A DNA stretch of 64,000 nucleotides from an uncultured Erythrobacter sp. (GCF_947499705.1 NZ_CANMPJ010000002.1:887780-951779), one strand, 5' to 3'; shown: positions 45,501 to 55,107, counted from the first letter of the stretch. Notes: generated from the sequence alone by a model not told the origin. Numbers and translations: made by a program.

Positions 45501-46262
45501 TCAGATGCCTCCAGGGGTGAAATCATAGCCGCTGGTGGCCAATCCATCGGTCAGGGAGTCGACCGCGCTTTGGATGATTTCCTGTTTGGTTGACCTGATT
45601 ACAAAGTTGGCGCCAACTTTCCCTTCGCGGAAGAACGGATACGACCCTATCTGGCAATCGTCATGGGCTTCTTCGACTTCGCGCAGGAGGCTCGCCACTT
45701 CGCTTTCCGGCACCCAACTGCCAACGGTTTCCGACAGCAGCGGAACGCCGCCTTCGAGTTCGCCGGTTAGTGCATCCAGCATCCCAGCAGTGATGTGCGG
45801 GACGCCCGCCATCAGGATCACATTGCCGCGCCGAATGCCTGGTGCGCCGGACATACGATTGGGGATCAATTCGGAGCCTTCAGGCACGCGGGCCATCCGC
45901 AGTCGGCCTTCGTTCAGACCGCCTTTGTCGGCGTAATAGCGTTCAAGCAGCGCGCGCGCTTCGGGATGGATGATGACCGGCACACCGAGCGCCGCAGCTA
46001 CCGCGTCGACAGTGATGTCGTCATGCGTTGGGCCAATCCCGCCTGTGGTGAACAGGTAGTCATTCGCTGCGCGCAGAGCGTTGACCGCTTCGACGATACG
46101 TTCCTCGACGTCAGGCACCACGCGCACTTCGGCAAGGCGAATGCCCTGCACCTGAAGCCAACTCGCGACTTGCGCGATGTTCTTGTCGTGAGTGCGGCCA
46201 GACAGGATTTCATCGCCGATAATGACGAGCCCTGCGGTCCAGATTTTGTCGGAAGAAGTCAT
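45501..46262 (-). CDS. CinA-like molybdopterin-binding domain protein
   Basis: 253 residues. The MoCF_biosynth fold is shown by AGLVIIGDEILSGRTHDKNI, DYLFTTGGIGPTHDDITVDAVAAALGV and GAPGIRRGNVILMAGVPHIT. It corresponds to the N-terminal domain of CinA (competence/damage-inducible protein A) without the C-terminal nicotinamide-nucleotide amidase domain. Such proteins hydrolyse ADP-ribose or bind molybdopterin-like ligands; the exact role here is not known. Confidence 0.85.
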   Translation of the reverse strand: MTSSDKIWTAGLVIIGDEILSGRTHDKNIAQVASWLQVQGIRLAEVRVVPDVEERIVEAVNALRAANDYLFTTGGIGPTHDDITVDAVAAALGVPVIIHPEARALLERYYADKGGLNEGRLRMARVPEGSELIPNRMSGAPGIRRGNVILMAGVPHITAGMLDALTGELEGGVPLLSETVGSWVPESEVASLLREVEEAHDDCQIGSYPFFREGKVGANFVIRSTKQEIIQSAVDSLTDGLATSGYDFTPGGI

Positions 46263-46315
46263 GGCGAGCGGTTTAAAACAAGCCCGCCGCGAACACCATA
46301 ACGAACCGCGCCGAT

Positions 46316-47824
46316 TTACTCAGCCGCTTCGAGCTGTTCCTCACTTTGTGTGGCATTGGCTCCTGCGCGGGTAAAGGTCAGCAGGCCATCGTTGACCGGG
46401 TCGGCCTTCATCTGCTTGCGATCGACCACGTATTCCTGATTGAGCCGCCACGGGAATTGAGCTGCATTCTTCGGCTGAATCGCTTTGGCCCGCTCGATAT
46501 AGCCCGACGAGAAATCGTAGATATCATCCTCTTCGATCGCCGCTTCGGCGTCAGCAGTCAGCACCGGTGTTGCAATCTCGGTGCCGGTCGCGCGCATATG
46601 GTTGAGTACACGGCAGACATAGTCCGAATTGATATCCGCGCGCAGCGTCCAGCTGGCGTTGAGATATCCAAACACCACCGCAAAATTCGGCAGGTTCGAG
46701 AACATGCAGCCTTTGTAATAGAAGCGCTGGCTGAAATCGACCGGTTCGCCGCCAATGCTGACGGCAATCTTGCCGGCGACGCACATTTTCAGGCCGGTGG
46801 CAGTGACGATGATGTCGGCTTCGAGCAACTCGCCCGATTTGAGACGCACTCCTCCAGCTTCAAAACGATCGATATTGCCGGTCACAACGTCGGCTTTTCC
46901 TGCATTCAAGGCTTCGAAGAAATCCGAATCCGGGACGAGGCACAACCGCTGTTCCCACGGATTGTAGGGCGGCGTGAAATCGGCCTTGTCGAAGTCAGGG
47001 CCAAGGGCTTTTTCGAGCCCCTTGTAGAGGCTTTCTTTCGCCTTCTCCGGCTTCTCGCGTGCCACCTTGAAGGTGAAGTCCTGCATCCGGATATTTTTGA
47101 ACCGGGTGATCGCATAAGCCCACGTTTCAGGCATGATCTTGCGCAGGAAATTGGCTAACCTGTCTTTCGCCGGGCGCGAGATCATCCAGGTCGGCGTGCG
47201 CTGGAGCATCGTGATCTTCGCGACCTTTTCCGACATCGCCGGAACGATCGTTACAGCTGTCGCGCCTGATCCGATGACCACGACCTTCTTGCCGGTATAG
47301 TCCATGTCCTCGGGCCAGAATTGCGGGTGCACCACCTGACCTTCAAACTCCGAAAAATCGAACCCGGCATCGTAGGGATCGTCGTAATCGTAGTAGCCTG
47401 AGCCGAGATAGACGAAGTTTGCAGTCAACCGCGTGCGTGAACCATCTTCGCTCTCCATTTCGACATGCCAGCGCGCTTCGTCCTCGCGAAAGTCAGCGGA
47501 CAGAACCTTTTGGCCGAACCGGATGTGTTCGCGAATGCCGCGCTCATCGGCGATGCGGTCGAGATATTCGAGGATTGAGGGGCCATCGGCGATCGACTTC
47601 TCATGCTTCCACGGCTCGAAATCGAAGCCCAGCGTGTGCATGTCGCTGTCGGATCGGATGCCGGGATAGCGGAACAGGTCCCATGTGCCGCCGATATTCT
47701 CGCGCCGCTCGACGATGGTGTAGGAGTGATGCGGCGCTTTCATTTCCATGTGCGCGGCCATGCCGATGCCAGAGATACCGGCGCCTACTATCAGCACGTC
47801 AAAATCAGGTGGGGTCGCTAGCAT
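46316..47824 (-). CDS. Flavin-containing Baeyer-Villiger-type monooxygenase
   Basis: 502 residues. Two Rossmann motifs are seen: GAGISGIGMAAHM (FAD, near residue 13) and GSGATAVTIVPAM (NADPH, about 180). Between them lies FEGQVVHPQFWP, which fits the type I Baeyer-Villiger fingerprint FxGxxxHxxxW[PD]. TWDLFRYPGIRSDSDMHTLGF is also typical. The enzyme probably inserts oxygen next to a ketone or oxidises a heteroatom; substrate unknown. Single gene, divergent from the following TonB receptor. Confidence 0.88.
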   Translation of the reverse strand: MLATPPDFDVLIVGAGISGIGMAAHMEMKAPHHSYTIVERRENIGGTWDLFRYPGIRSDSDMHTLGFDFEPWKHEKSIADGPSILEYLDRIADERGIREHIRFGQKVLSADFREDEARWHVEMESEDGSRTRLTANFVYLGSGYYDYDDPYDAGFDFSEFEGQVVHPQFWPEDMDYTGKKVVVIGSGATAVTIVPAMSEKVAKITMLQRTPTWMISRPAKDRLANFLRKIMPETWAYAITRFKNIRMQDFTFKVAREKPEKAKESLYKGLEKALGPDFDKADFTPPYNPWEQRLCLVPDSDFFEALNAGKADVVTGNIDRFEAGGVRLKSGELLEADIIVTATGLKMCVAGKIAVSIGGEPVDFSQRFYYKGCMFSNLPNFAVVFGYLNASWTLRADINSDYVCRVLNHMRATGTEIATPVLTADAEAAIEEDDIYDFSSGYIERAKAIQPKNAAQFPWRLNQEYVVDRKQMKADPVNDGLLTFTRAGANATQSEEQLEAAE

Positions 47825-47939
47825 CAGGGTCTCTCTCTTCCCGTGTTGACATCAATGTAAACACACGCGCGCCGCAAAAGCGAGTCTTGATGGCAATTTG
47901 CAACTGACTTCTGGCGTGGAAACGGTTAGGCGCGCGGCC

Positions 47940-49961
47940 ATGAAAGTTTGCCTCCGCTTCGCGTGCTCCGTCCTTGCTCTGACTGCCCCGCTTCCGCTTC
48001 TCGCTCAGGATGAGAATGAGGAGGATCTAGAAGACGAGATCGTCGTCACAGGCGAAGGTCTGGAGCAGGCGCTTTCGATCGGAGCTTACGCGGTTACAGA
48101 GATTGACCGCGAGCAGATTGTCTCGAGTGGGTCCGGCAGGATCGAAGACGTTCTGGAAAACGTCGCTGGCTTTCAGCAATTTCGCCGCTCGGACAGTCGT
48201 TCTTCGAACCCTAGCGCACAAGGTGTGACGCTTCGCGCGCTGGGCGGCAACGCAACGAGCCGCGCGCTGGTGTTGCTGGATGGGGTTCCAATCAGTGATC
48301 CGTTCTTTGGGTACATCCCGCTTTCATCGATCGCGCCTGAAACACTTTCAAACATCCGCGTAACACGCGGCGGTGGCTCCGGACCGTTCGGGTCAGGTGC
48401 ACTGGCTGGTACTATCGAACTGGAAAGCGCCGACGCGCGCACGCTTGGCCCGGTATCGGCCAGCCTGCTGGTCAATGATCGCGAAGAAACCGAAGCCAGC
48501 GCCAGCCTCGCCACCAGTCTTGGAGCGGGATTTGCCGTGGTCAATGGTCGCTGGGACCGGGGGCAGGGCTTCTTCACCACGCCCGATGATCAGCGCGTTC
48601 CTGCTACCGCTCGCGCGGCATTCGACAGCTGGTCCGTTGGCCTGCGTGCGGTTGCGCCCCTGACCGAGACGGTCGAGCTGCAAGCGCGCGGGCAGGTATT
48701 CGAAGATGCACGCACGTTGCGTTTCGATGGCGCGGATTCGACCAGCGAAGGGCAGGATGCGAGCTTGCGGATCGTCGGGCGCGGCGATTGGCAGTTCGAA
48801 GCGCTCGCTTATGTTCAGGCGCGTAATTTCTCGAACATCGTGATCAGCTCGACCCGCTTCGTGCAGGTCCTCGATCAGCGGAATACGCCATCGACCGGGC
48901 TCGGCGGCAAGATCGAGATCCGTCCGCCCTTGTCCGAAGCACATGAAGTGCGGATCGGCGTCGATTATCGCCGGGCCGATGGCGAATTGCAGGAAGAAGC
49001 GTTCAGCGCGTTCACTGGCAATCTGCGCGAGCGTCGCCGAGCCGGCGGGACCAACAGCAATCTCGGTCTCTTTATCGAAGATGATTGGCAAATCGGTCCG
49101 CTCCTCCTGACTGGAGGTCTGCGCGCGGACTACACAAGCATCGAAGACGGTTTCTTCCGCGCGGTCGATGCAAACGGACTGTTGGTGAGCGAGACAATCG
49201 CACCCGACCGCTCAGATTGGGCGCTAAGCTGGCGGGCGGGCGCGCTGTTCTATGCGACCCGGCGGCTGGAGCTGCGCGCATCGGCCTACACCGGACTGCG
49301 GCTGCCGACGCTGAATGAACTCTACCGTCCGTTCGTGGTGTTCCCGGTGGTGACGCAGGCCAATGCTGCGCTTGAGAATGAGCGGCTAAAGGGGTTCGAA
49401 GTCGGCCTTGATTGGCAGCCGATCAATGAGATCGTGCTATCAGTCACAGCCTTCGACAATGAGGTCGAAAGCGCTATCGCCAACGTGACGCTTCAACCGA
49501 ACTTGCGCCAACGTCAGAACCTGCCTGCGATAGACGCCAAGGGGATCGAGGCCACGCTCGCGGCGGTGTTCGGCAAAGTCAGCCTGGATGCGTCACTGGC
49601 ATATACCGATGCGACAATTGCGGGAGAGAGTGCCTCAATCGCTCTTGATGGCAACCGTCCACCGCAAACGCCCGAATTTGCCGCCTCCGCGACACTGGCA
49701 TGGCAGCCGTCCGATGGTTGGCGGCTGGCAGGGACGCTTCGGCATGTTGGTGGTCAGTTCGAAGACGATCAGGAAACCGACCGACTTGCTGCTGCGACAA
49801 CACTCGATCTGTTTGCGCAGGCGCCATTGCTAAAGGATCTGTCGCTTATTGTACGCGGCGAAAACCTGCTGGACGAGGCCATTGTGACGCGCAACTCGGG
49901 CGGTGCAACCGATCTCGGTGTTCCGCGAACGGTGTGGGTTGGTCTGCGGTTTGGATACTGA
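47940..49961 (+). CDS. TonB-dependent receptor (short, BtuB/FepA-like size)
   Basis: 673 residues from the ATG at 47940. Signal peptide ends near LLAQ; then an acidic stretch and DEIVVTGEG, a TonB-box-like segment. The plug domain includes VLENVAGFQQFRR, GVTLRALGGNATSRALVLLDGVPISD and VTRGGGSGPFGSGALAGTIEL, then a 22-strand barrel ending GLRFGY. The ligand is probably a metal chelate or cobalamin-like compound but cannot be read. No transport genes are adjacent. Confidence 0.9.
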   Translation: MKVCLRFACSVLALTAPLPLLAQDENEEDLEDEIVVTGEGLEQALSIGAYAVTEIDREQIVSSGSGRIEDVLENVAGFQQFRRSDSRSSNPSAQGVTLRALGGNATSRALVLLDGVPISDPFFGYIPLSSIAPETLSNIRVTRGGGSGPFGSGALAGTIELESADARTLGPVSASLLVNDREETEASASLATSLGAGFAVVNGRWDRGQGFFTTPDDQRVPATARAAFDSWSVGLRAVAPLTETVELQARGQVFEDARTLRFDGADSTSEGQDASLRIVGRGDWQFEALAYVQARNFSNIVISSTRFVQVLDQRNTPSTGLGGKIEIRPPLSEAHEVRIGVDYRRADGELQEEAFSAFTGNLRERRRAGGTNSNLGLFIEDDWQIGPLLLTGGLRADYTSIEDGFFRAVDANGLLVSETIAPDRSDWALSWRAGALFYATRRLELRASAYTGLRLPTLNELYRPFVVFPVVTQANAALENERLKGFEVGLDWQPINEIVLSVTAFDNEVESAIANVTLQPNLRQRQNLPAIDAKGIEATLAAVFGKVSLDASLAYTDATIAGESASIALDGNRPPQTPEFAASATLAWQPSDGWRLAGTLRHVGGQFEDDQETDRLAAATTLDLFAQAPLLKDLSLIVRGENLLDEAIVTRNSGGATDLGVPRTVWVGLRFGY

Positions 49962-50012
49962 ATTCTGCAATAAAATTAGAGCGGAGCCAGCCTGCGCGTA
50001 CTGAAACTACCC

Positions 50013-50033
50013 AATGCAACAACATGTTGCATT
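50013..50033. promoter_or_regulatory. Perfect inverted repeat between two TonB receptor genes
   Basis: AATGCAACA and TGTTGCATT form a perfect 9-bp inverted repeat around ACA, followed by a short T run. It lies about 50 bp after one receptor and about 120 bp before the next. It may be a regulator operator or a weak terminator; AT-rich stems favour an operator. Confidence 0.45.
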
Positions 50034-50155
50034 TTTGCTACTCTCCGGGAAGAACCCGCCTGTGACTCTTGTTAGGGCAGAGCGCCCTGATAGGTTTGGT
50101 CAATCGTCGCTGAAAAGGCCGAAAACGGTCAGGCGACCATGTGGAGAGGAAATCT

Positions 50156-52729
50156 ATGACACGCAAGCTTGCAGCTTACGCTGCTGGCCTAATGGCCTGC
50201 AGTTCTTTCACGGCACCGGTATTGGCACAGGACACCGAAGAGGGCGCAGCTCCTGAGGCCAATGACAATACGATTATTGTTACCGCAACCCGCCGGGCGG
50301 AGAACATCCAAGACATTCCAATCGCAGTTACCGCTGTGACGCCAGAACAGCTTGATAAGCAGGGCGTGGTCAACGTTCAGAATATTACGCAAGTGTCTCC
50401 CAGCTTCTCGACATCGAACGCGCAGATCGCGTCTGGCTCGGTTGTGTTGCGGATCCGTGGTGTCGGTACGACATCGAACAATATCGGCTTTGAAAGCGCG
50501 GTCGGCATCTTTGTTGACGGGGCCTATCAATCACGTCCGGGCGTCGCGCTGAGCGAGTTCGTCGATATTGAGCGGGTTGAAGTTCTGCGCGGTCCACAAG
50601 GGACGCTGTTTGGCCGCAACACCTCGGCTGGTGCGCTGAACATCACCACCAATCGCCCTGACCTCAACGAGTTCGGCGGCTTCGCCAACGCGACATACGG
50701 CAATTTTGACCTGTTCAACGTCCAGGGTGCGATCAACGCTCCGCTGGTCGAAGACACGCTCGCTGTGCGCCTCACCGGTGCCTATCGTCAGCGCGACGGC
50801 ACCGTCGACGTGATTGATGGAACCGGAACTCTAATCGGCGAATCGAACACGACCGATCAGTTCCTTGTTCGCGGTCAGCTTGGCTATGAAAGCGAAGGCG
50901 GCGTCCGGGCTCGTTTGATCTTTGATTATTCTGAAAGTGAAAACCAGTGCTGCGCCGCAATTGAAGTTCTGGCCAACACAGGGTTTGAAGGTACAGTCGC
51001 TGCCTTGGGTGGCGGTGCTCGAGCTGGGATGGCAACACCGCTGCCCGCAACCACACCTTTCGATGTGACGTCTGCTCAGCGGGCAATTGACAACCGCGTC
51101 GCAACCGCGAGCCGCTTGCCGCTTGCGGAAGCAGAACAATGGGGCGTTACCGGTGAATTTGAATTTCCGATCAGCGATAACGCCGATCTGATTTTCATCG
51201 GTTCCTATCGTGACTTCTCCTCGAGTGAGAATTACGATTCCAGCTTCTCTGGCCTGGATGTGTTCGATGTTGATCGGCTCGATACGGATATCGAGACATT
51301 CACTGCCGAATTGCGCTTGCAGGGCGATGCCTTTGATGGCGCATTGAGCTGGCTCATCGGCGGTTACTATTCCGATGAATCGATCACTTCAGAGCAAGAT
51401 TTCTCGCTTGGTGCAGATTATGATCTGCAGATTGGCGGGCTTTTCGGCGGACTGCTTGGGCCAGCGCCGCTCACTTTGCTCACAGATCTGATCAATGATC
51501 CGCTCACACCCGGAAACGGTGTCAGCCCGAACGGTACGACATCGACCAATCGTTATGCGCAAAGCAGCGAAAGCTGGTCGATCTTCACCCACAACACGCT
51601 CGACATTACCGACAGCCTTAGTGTCACATTGGGGCTGCGCTATTCGGATGAGAGCAAAACCGGTGGGTTTGAACAGCTTGCCAGCAACAATCCGACATGC
51701 CTGACTTTGCTGTCCGACACGGCTACGATTGCCGGCACGGTCGGCGCGGGTCTCGTTGGGAACGTGCTTGGAACCGGGTGCTTTGCATTCACCGCACCGG
51801 CAATCGGATCGGATGCGATCGCATTCCCGCTTCCACGTGAATTCAACGTGCCGTTCAGCGATAGCGAACTGATCTACACTGGTAAGATCGCATATGAGTT
51901 CAATGCACCGGTTACCGCCTATGCCAGCTTTACGCATGGCTATAAGTCGGGCGGCATCAACCTCGACATTACTGCGAATGCTGGTGGTGCTGATCCAACC
52001 TTCCTGTCGGAAGAAGTGGACGCGTACGAAGTTGGTGTGAAAGCGCAATTCCTTGATGATGCAGTGACGCTAAACGTTGCTGGCTTCGTTGAAGAATTCA
52101 GCAACTTCCAGGTGCTCGAATTTACCGGCGCTCAGTTCACGACGTTTAACGTGAACAAGGCGATTTCATCCGGTGTCGAGATTGAGTCGGTCATCCGGCC
52201 TTCGCCAGATTGGACCTTTAACCTGGGCCTGACCTACACCGATGCTCGCTATCCAGAGGATTGTGATGGAGGCATAGCCAACGCGAACGTAACATCGCTT
52301 TGCGGGAACACGCTGACCAATGCGCCCGACGTTGTGGCCATTGCCGGAGTGAACTACGACAAGGACTTCGGAAACTATCTCCGCGCGTTCTTCTCGGGAC
52401 AGGTTCGAGCCGAAAGCGATCGTCGTACTTCGACACAGGCCACGACCGTGCCGAGCGCGGCACAGATTGCTGCCGCTGGCAGCATTCAGGCAGCCGTCGA
52501 TGCAGCGCCGCTGGTGCCGTTCGATGTGCAGGACAGCAACACCAAGGTAAATCTGCGCTTCGGTGTCGGCGCTCAGGACGAAAGCTGGACGCTGGAAGTC
52601 TGGGGCGTGAATGTCACCGACCAGGTAACCCGCGGTGTGACATTCAACACCGTGCTGCGTGGTTCGTCTCGCTCAGCCTTCCCGCAGGAGCCAGCGACCT
52701 ATGGTGTAACGCTTCGTACGAAGTTCTGA
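50156..52729 (+). CDS. TonB-dependent receptor (FecA/OMR type)
   Basis: 857 residues from the ATG at 50156 (GAGAGGA ribosome site). Signal peptide up to VLAQ; TonB box region NTIIVTATRRAENIQDIPIAVTAVT; plug with VVLRIRGVGTTSNNIGFE, DIERVEVLRGPQGTLFGRNTSAGALNI; barrel with the TonB-C signature near FTHGYKSGGINL and a C-terminal Phe (TLRTKF). This class is abundant in sphingomonads and takes up varied plant-derived or siderophore compounds; the ligand here is unknown. A terminator follows. Confidence 0.92.
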   Translation: MTRKLAAYAAGLMACSSFTAPVLAQDTEEGAAPEANDNTIIVTATRRAENIQDIPIAVTAVTPEQLDKQGVVNVQNITQVSPSFSTSNAQIASGSVVLRIRGVGTTSNNIGFESAVGIFVDGAYQSRPGVALSEFVDIERVEVLRGPQGTLFGRNTSAGALNITTNRPDLNEFGGFANATYGNFDLFNVQGAINAPLVEDTLAVRLTGAYRQRDGTVDVIDGTGTLIGESNTTDQFLVRGQLGYESEGGVRARLIFDYSESENQCCAAIEVLANTGFEGTVAALGGGARAGMATPLPATTPFDVTSAQRAIDNRVATASRLPLAEAEQWGVTGEFEFPISDNADLIFIGSYRDFSSSENYDSSFSGLDVFDVDRLDTDIETFTAELRLQGDAFDGALSWLIGGYYSDESITSEQDFSLGADYDLQIGGLFGGLLGPAPLTLLTDLINDPLTPGNGVSPNGTTSTNRYAQSSESWSIFTHNTLDITDSLSVTLGLRYSDESKTGGFEQLASNNPTCLTLLSDTATIAGTVGAGLVGNVLGTGCFAFTAPAIGSDAIAFPLPREFNVPFSDSELIYTGKIAYEFNAPVTAYASFTHGYKSGGINLDITANAGGADPTFLSEEVDAYEVGVKAQFLDDAVTLNVAGFVEEFSNFQVLEFTGAQFTTFNVNKAISSGVEIESVIRPSPDWTFNLGLTYTDARYPEDCDGGIANANVTSLCGNTLTNAPDVVAIAGVNYDKDFGNYLRAFFSGQVRAESDRRTSTQATTVPSAAQIAAAGSIQAAVDAAPLVPFDVQDSNTKVNLRFGVGAQDESWTLEVWGVNVTDQVTRGVTFNTVLRGSSRSAFPQEPATYGVTLRTKF

Positions 52730-52749
52730 TCAGAAGAGTTCAGACACAA

Positions 52750-52783
52750 AAAAGGGCGGCTCGGGAAACAGGGCCGCCTTTTT
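52750..52783 (+). terminator. Rho-independent terminator after the TonB receptor
   Basis: GGCGGC pairs with GCCGCC, extended by an A-run on the 5' side against TTTTT on the 3' side. The A/T symmetry suggests it can work in both directions. Confidence 0.85.
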
Positions 52784-52803
52784 GTTTGCGCATTTCTGCT
52801 TTT

Positions 52804-52898
52804 CGCCCCCGCATCCGCGGGCGCGTCCTCGCTAGAAACGCAGCAGAGCTGCGTCCGCTGCGGGGCGGCCGCGTGGCCTTGCGACGCTTGCGGCGTCG
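52804..52898 (+). repeat. Structured intergenic repeat, copy C (three hairpins)
   Basis: Hairpin 1 CGCCCCCGC-ATCC-GCGGGCGCG (one mismatch), linker TCCTCGCTAGAAA, hairpin 2 CGCAGC-AGA-GCTGCG, linker TCCGCTGCGG, TTGCG and hairpin 3 CGACGC-TTGCG-GCGTCG. All three stems differ from copy A while loops and linkers are kept. Confidence 0.8.
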
Positions 52899-52941
52899 AT
52901 CCAGCGCTAGCTGGCTCACTTATCGCGGCAGCACGGCCCCA

Positions 52942-53025
52942 AGGTCGCAAGCGTGACCTCGCGCCCGCAGGTGCGTGAGCGAAGCGAACAACAGCACCGA
53001 GGACGCAGCCCCGGATGGGGCTGCG
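52942..53025 (-). repeat. Structured intergenic repeat, copy D (diverged)
   Basis: On the minus strand, hairpin 1 is a perfect CGCAGCCCC-ATCC-GGGGCTGCG followed by TCCTCG; the middle is diverged, CTGCGG is kept, and a hairpin AGGTC/GACCT lies around the TTGC segment. It is the inverted partner of copy C, 43 nt away. Confidence 0.7.
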
Positions 53026-53050
53026 CAAAGCAAGAGAAGCGCTCGATGTT

Positions 53051-54214
53051 TTACATCGAGCGCGCGATCAGCATCTTCATGACTTCGTTCGAGCCGCCGA
53101 ATATTCGAGTGATGCGGCTGTCGCGGTACATTTTCGCGATCGGGTATTCGTTGATGTAGCCTGCGCCGCCATGCAGCTGCAGGCACTTGTCGACAACTTC
53201 GCCTTGCAGCTCCGTGACCCAGTATTTCGCCATCGCGGCTGTAGCGACATCGAGCTCGCCTTTGAGCAGCTTGCCGATGCAGTCGTTCACGAAGACACGC
53301 GCTGCAGTGCCGCGCGCTTTCAGGTCGGCCAGCACAAACTGCGTGTTCTGGAAGTCCCAGATCGTCTGGCCGAAGGCCTTACGGCTCTTCACATATTCGA
53401 TCGTGGTCTCCAGCGCCTTTTCGATGCCTGTCGCTGCGCCCATGGCGATGACGAGCCGTTCCTGTGCCAACTCTCCCATCAGCTGGTAGAAACCTTTGCC
53501 CTCGACACCGCCGAGTACGTTTTCTGCAGGCACAAACACGTTGTCGAAGAACAGCTCCGAGGTGTCGGCAGCATCTAGTCCGATCTTGTCGAGCTTCTTG
53601 CCGCGCTCAAAACCTTCGGCGCCTTCGGTTTCGAGCAGCATCAGCGAGATGCCTTTGGCGCGCTCATTCGGGTCGGTCTTGGCGACCACCACGATGAAGT
53701 CGGCGGTCTGCCCGTTGGAGATATAGGTCTTCGCCCCGTTGATGCGGTAGCCGTTGCCGTCCTTGAGCGCCGTCGTGGTGATCGACTGGAGGTCGCTGCC
53801 GACACCCGGCTCGGTCATCGCAATCGCGCTGACCAACTCGCCGGTGACGAGCTTGGGCAGATACTTCTTCTTTTGCTCTTCTGTGCCGTGACGCACGAGG
53901 TAGGGCAGGATGATCGTATTGTGCAGGCTCGCGGCGAAGCCATCGACATTATGCTTGGCCTGTTGGTCGATCACCACGATGTCATGGCGGAAATCGCCGC
54001 CATGCCCGCCATATTCTTCTGGCACGGATACGCCGAGCAGACCGGCTGCTCCCGCCTCGTTCCAGAACTCGCGCTCAACCTGGCCCTCGTCGCGCCATTT
54101 CTGGACGCGCTTTTCGGGGGCCTGCTGCTGATAGAACTTGCCCACGGCATCCGCGAAGATCGAGATTTCCTCGTCGTCCATGAATTCGGGCTGCGGGACG
54201 TCGATGGCGGGCAT
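53051..54214 (-). CDS. Acyl-CoA dehydrogenase
   Basis: 387 residues from the ATG at 54214; the longer frame to 54277 lies within the hydratase gene. Typical blocks are GVSVPEEYGGHGGDFRHD, ELVSAIAMTEPGVGSDLQSI, ALKDGNGYRINGAKTYISNG and QLHGGAGYINEYPIAKMYRDSRITRIFGGSNEVMK. The catalytic Glu position is in the usual region near QLHGGAGY. It oxidises acyl-CoA to enoyl-CoA with FAD, feeding beta-oxidation. It follows the enoyl-CoA hydratase gene with one base between stop and start. Confidence 0.93.
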   Translation of the reverse strand: MPAIDVPQPEFMDDEEISIFADAVGKFYQQQAPEKRVQKWRDEGQVEREFWNEAGAAGLLGVSVPEEYGGHGGDFRHDIVVIDQQAKHNVDGFAASLHNTIILPYLVRHGTEEQKKKYLPKLVTGELVSAIAMTEPGVGSDLQSITTTALKDGNGYRINGAKTYISNGQTADFIVVVAKTDPNERAKGISLMLLETEGAEGFERGKKLDKIGLDAADTSELFFDNVFVPAENVLGGVEGKGFYQLMGELAQERLVIAMGAATGIEKALETTIEYVKSRKAFGQTIWDFQNTQFVLADLKARGTAARVFVNDCIGKLLKGELDVATAAMAKYWVTELQGEVVDKCLQLHGGAGYINEYPIAKMYRDSRITRIFGGSNEVMKMLIARSM

Positions 54215-54215
54215 C

Positions 54216-54992
54216 TTACTTCCCCTTCCAATTGGGTGCGCGCTTCTCTGCGAAAGCGGCAGCGCCTTCGCGGGCATCTTCGGAAACGAAGACCGGCGCG
54301 ATCAGCTTGGCTTGGTTGTCGTAGCGATCTTCCATCGCCCAGCCGCGGGATTCCTTCATCACTTGCTTCGAAACCTTGACCGCGAGCGGGCCATTGGCAG
54401 CAATCTTGGCTGCAAGCGCCATAGCCCCTTCGAGTGCGGGCCCTTCGACCACCTGATTGATCATTCCAAGCTCATAGGCACGCTCTGCGCCAATGAACTC
54501 ACCGGTCAATGCCAGCTCCATCGCGATCCGCTCTGGGATCTGATCAGGCAGCATCATCACGCCACCGGCTGCGGCGACAAGGCCGCGCTTCGCTTCCGGG
54601 ATGCCGAACTTCGAGCCGGCATTGGCGACCACCAGGTCACAGGCAATCATCAGTTCAAGCCCGCCCGCGAGGGCGTAGCCTTCAACCGCCGCAATTAACG
54701 GCTTGGCTGGAGGAGCCTGTACGACGCCGCCAAAACCGCGTCCGGGGACGCTGGGGCTTTCGCCGCGGAGGAAACCTTTAAGGTCCATGCCCGAGCAAAA
54801 CGTCCCGCCTGCCCCGGTAAGGATGCCAACGCGCAGGTCATCTTCCGCGTCCAAGCGGTCCATCGCGGCGGCGATGGCTTCGGACGCTGCCTTCGTCATG
54901 GCGTTCTTGGCTTCGGGACGGTTGATGGTCACAATCAACACGCCGTCCTCGACACTCGTCAAGACTTCAGGGGTCTGGACTTCTTCACTCAC
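54216..54992 (-). CDS. Enoyl-CoA hydratase/isomerase (crotonase family)
   Basis: 258 residues. The crotonase pattern is clear: VLIVTINRPEAKNAM, the oxyanion-hole segment TGAGGTFCSGMDLK and KPLIAAVEGYALAGGLELMIACDLVVA. The position of the second catalytic Glu is less clear, so hydratase activity is likely but an isomerase role is possible. It is upstream of and tightly linked to the acyl-CoA dehydrogenase; the divergent thiolase gene completes a beta-oxidation set. Confidence 0.9.
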   Translation of the reverse strand: MSEEVQTPEVLTSVEDGVLIVTINRPEAKNAMTKAASEAIAAAMDRLDAEDDLRVGILTGAGGTFCSGMDLKGFLRGESPSVPGRGFGGVVQAPPAKPLIAAVEGYALAGGLELMIACDLVVANAGSKFGIPEAKRGLVAAAGGVMMLPDQIPERIAMELALTGEFIGAERAYELGMINQVVEGPALEGAMALAAKIAANGPLAVKVSKQVMKESRGWAMEDRYDNQAKLIAPVFVSEDAREGAAAFAEKRAPNWKGK

Positions 54993-55107
54993 AGGCTCTC
55001 ACTCCCATTTTCAATAGCAACTGAATCTTGTGCGAGTGGTGAAGGCGGCTTACGGACACGTCAACCGCAATTTCGCCAGTGAGCGATAACAACCCGGAGA
55101 GAACACC

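Larger units (their letters stand above)
52784..53050. other. Intergenic region holding an inverted pair of structured repeats
   Basis: Between the terminator and the end of the acyl-CoA dehydrogenase gene there is no coding. The space is filled by repeat copies C (+) and D (-), listed separately. Both flanking genes converge on this stretch. Confidence 0.7.
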
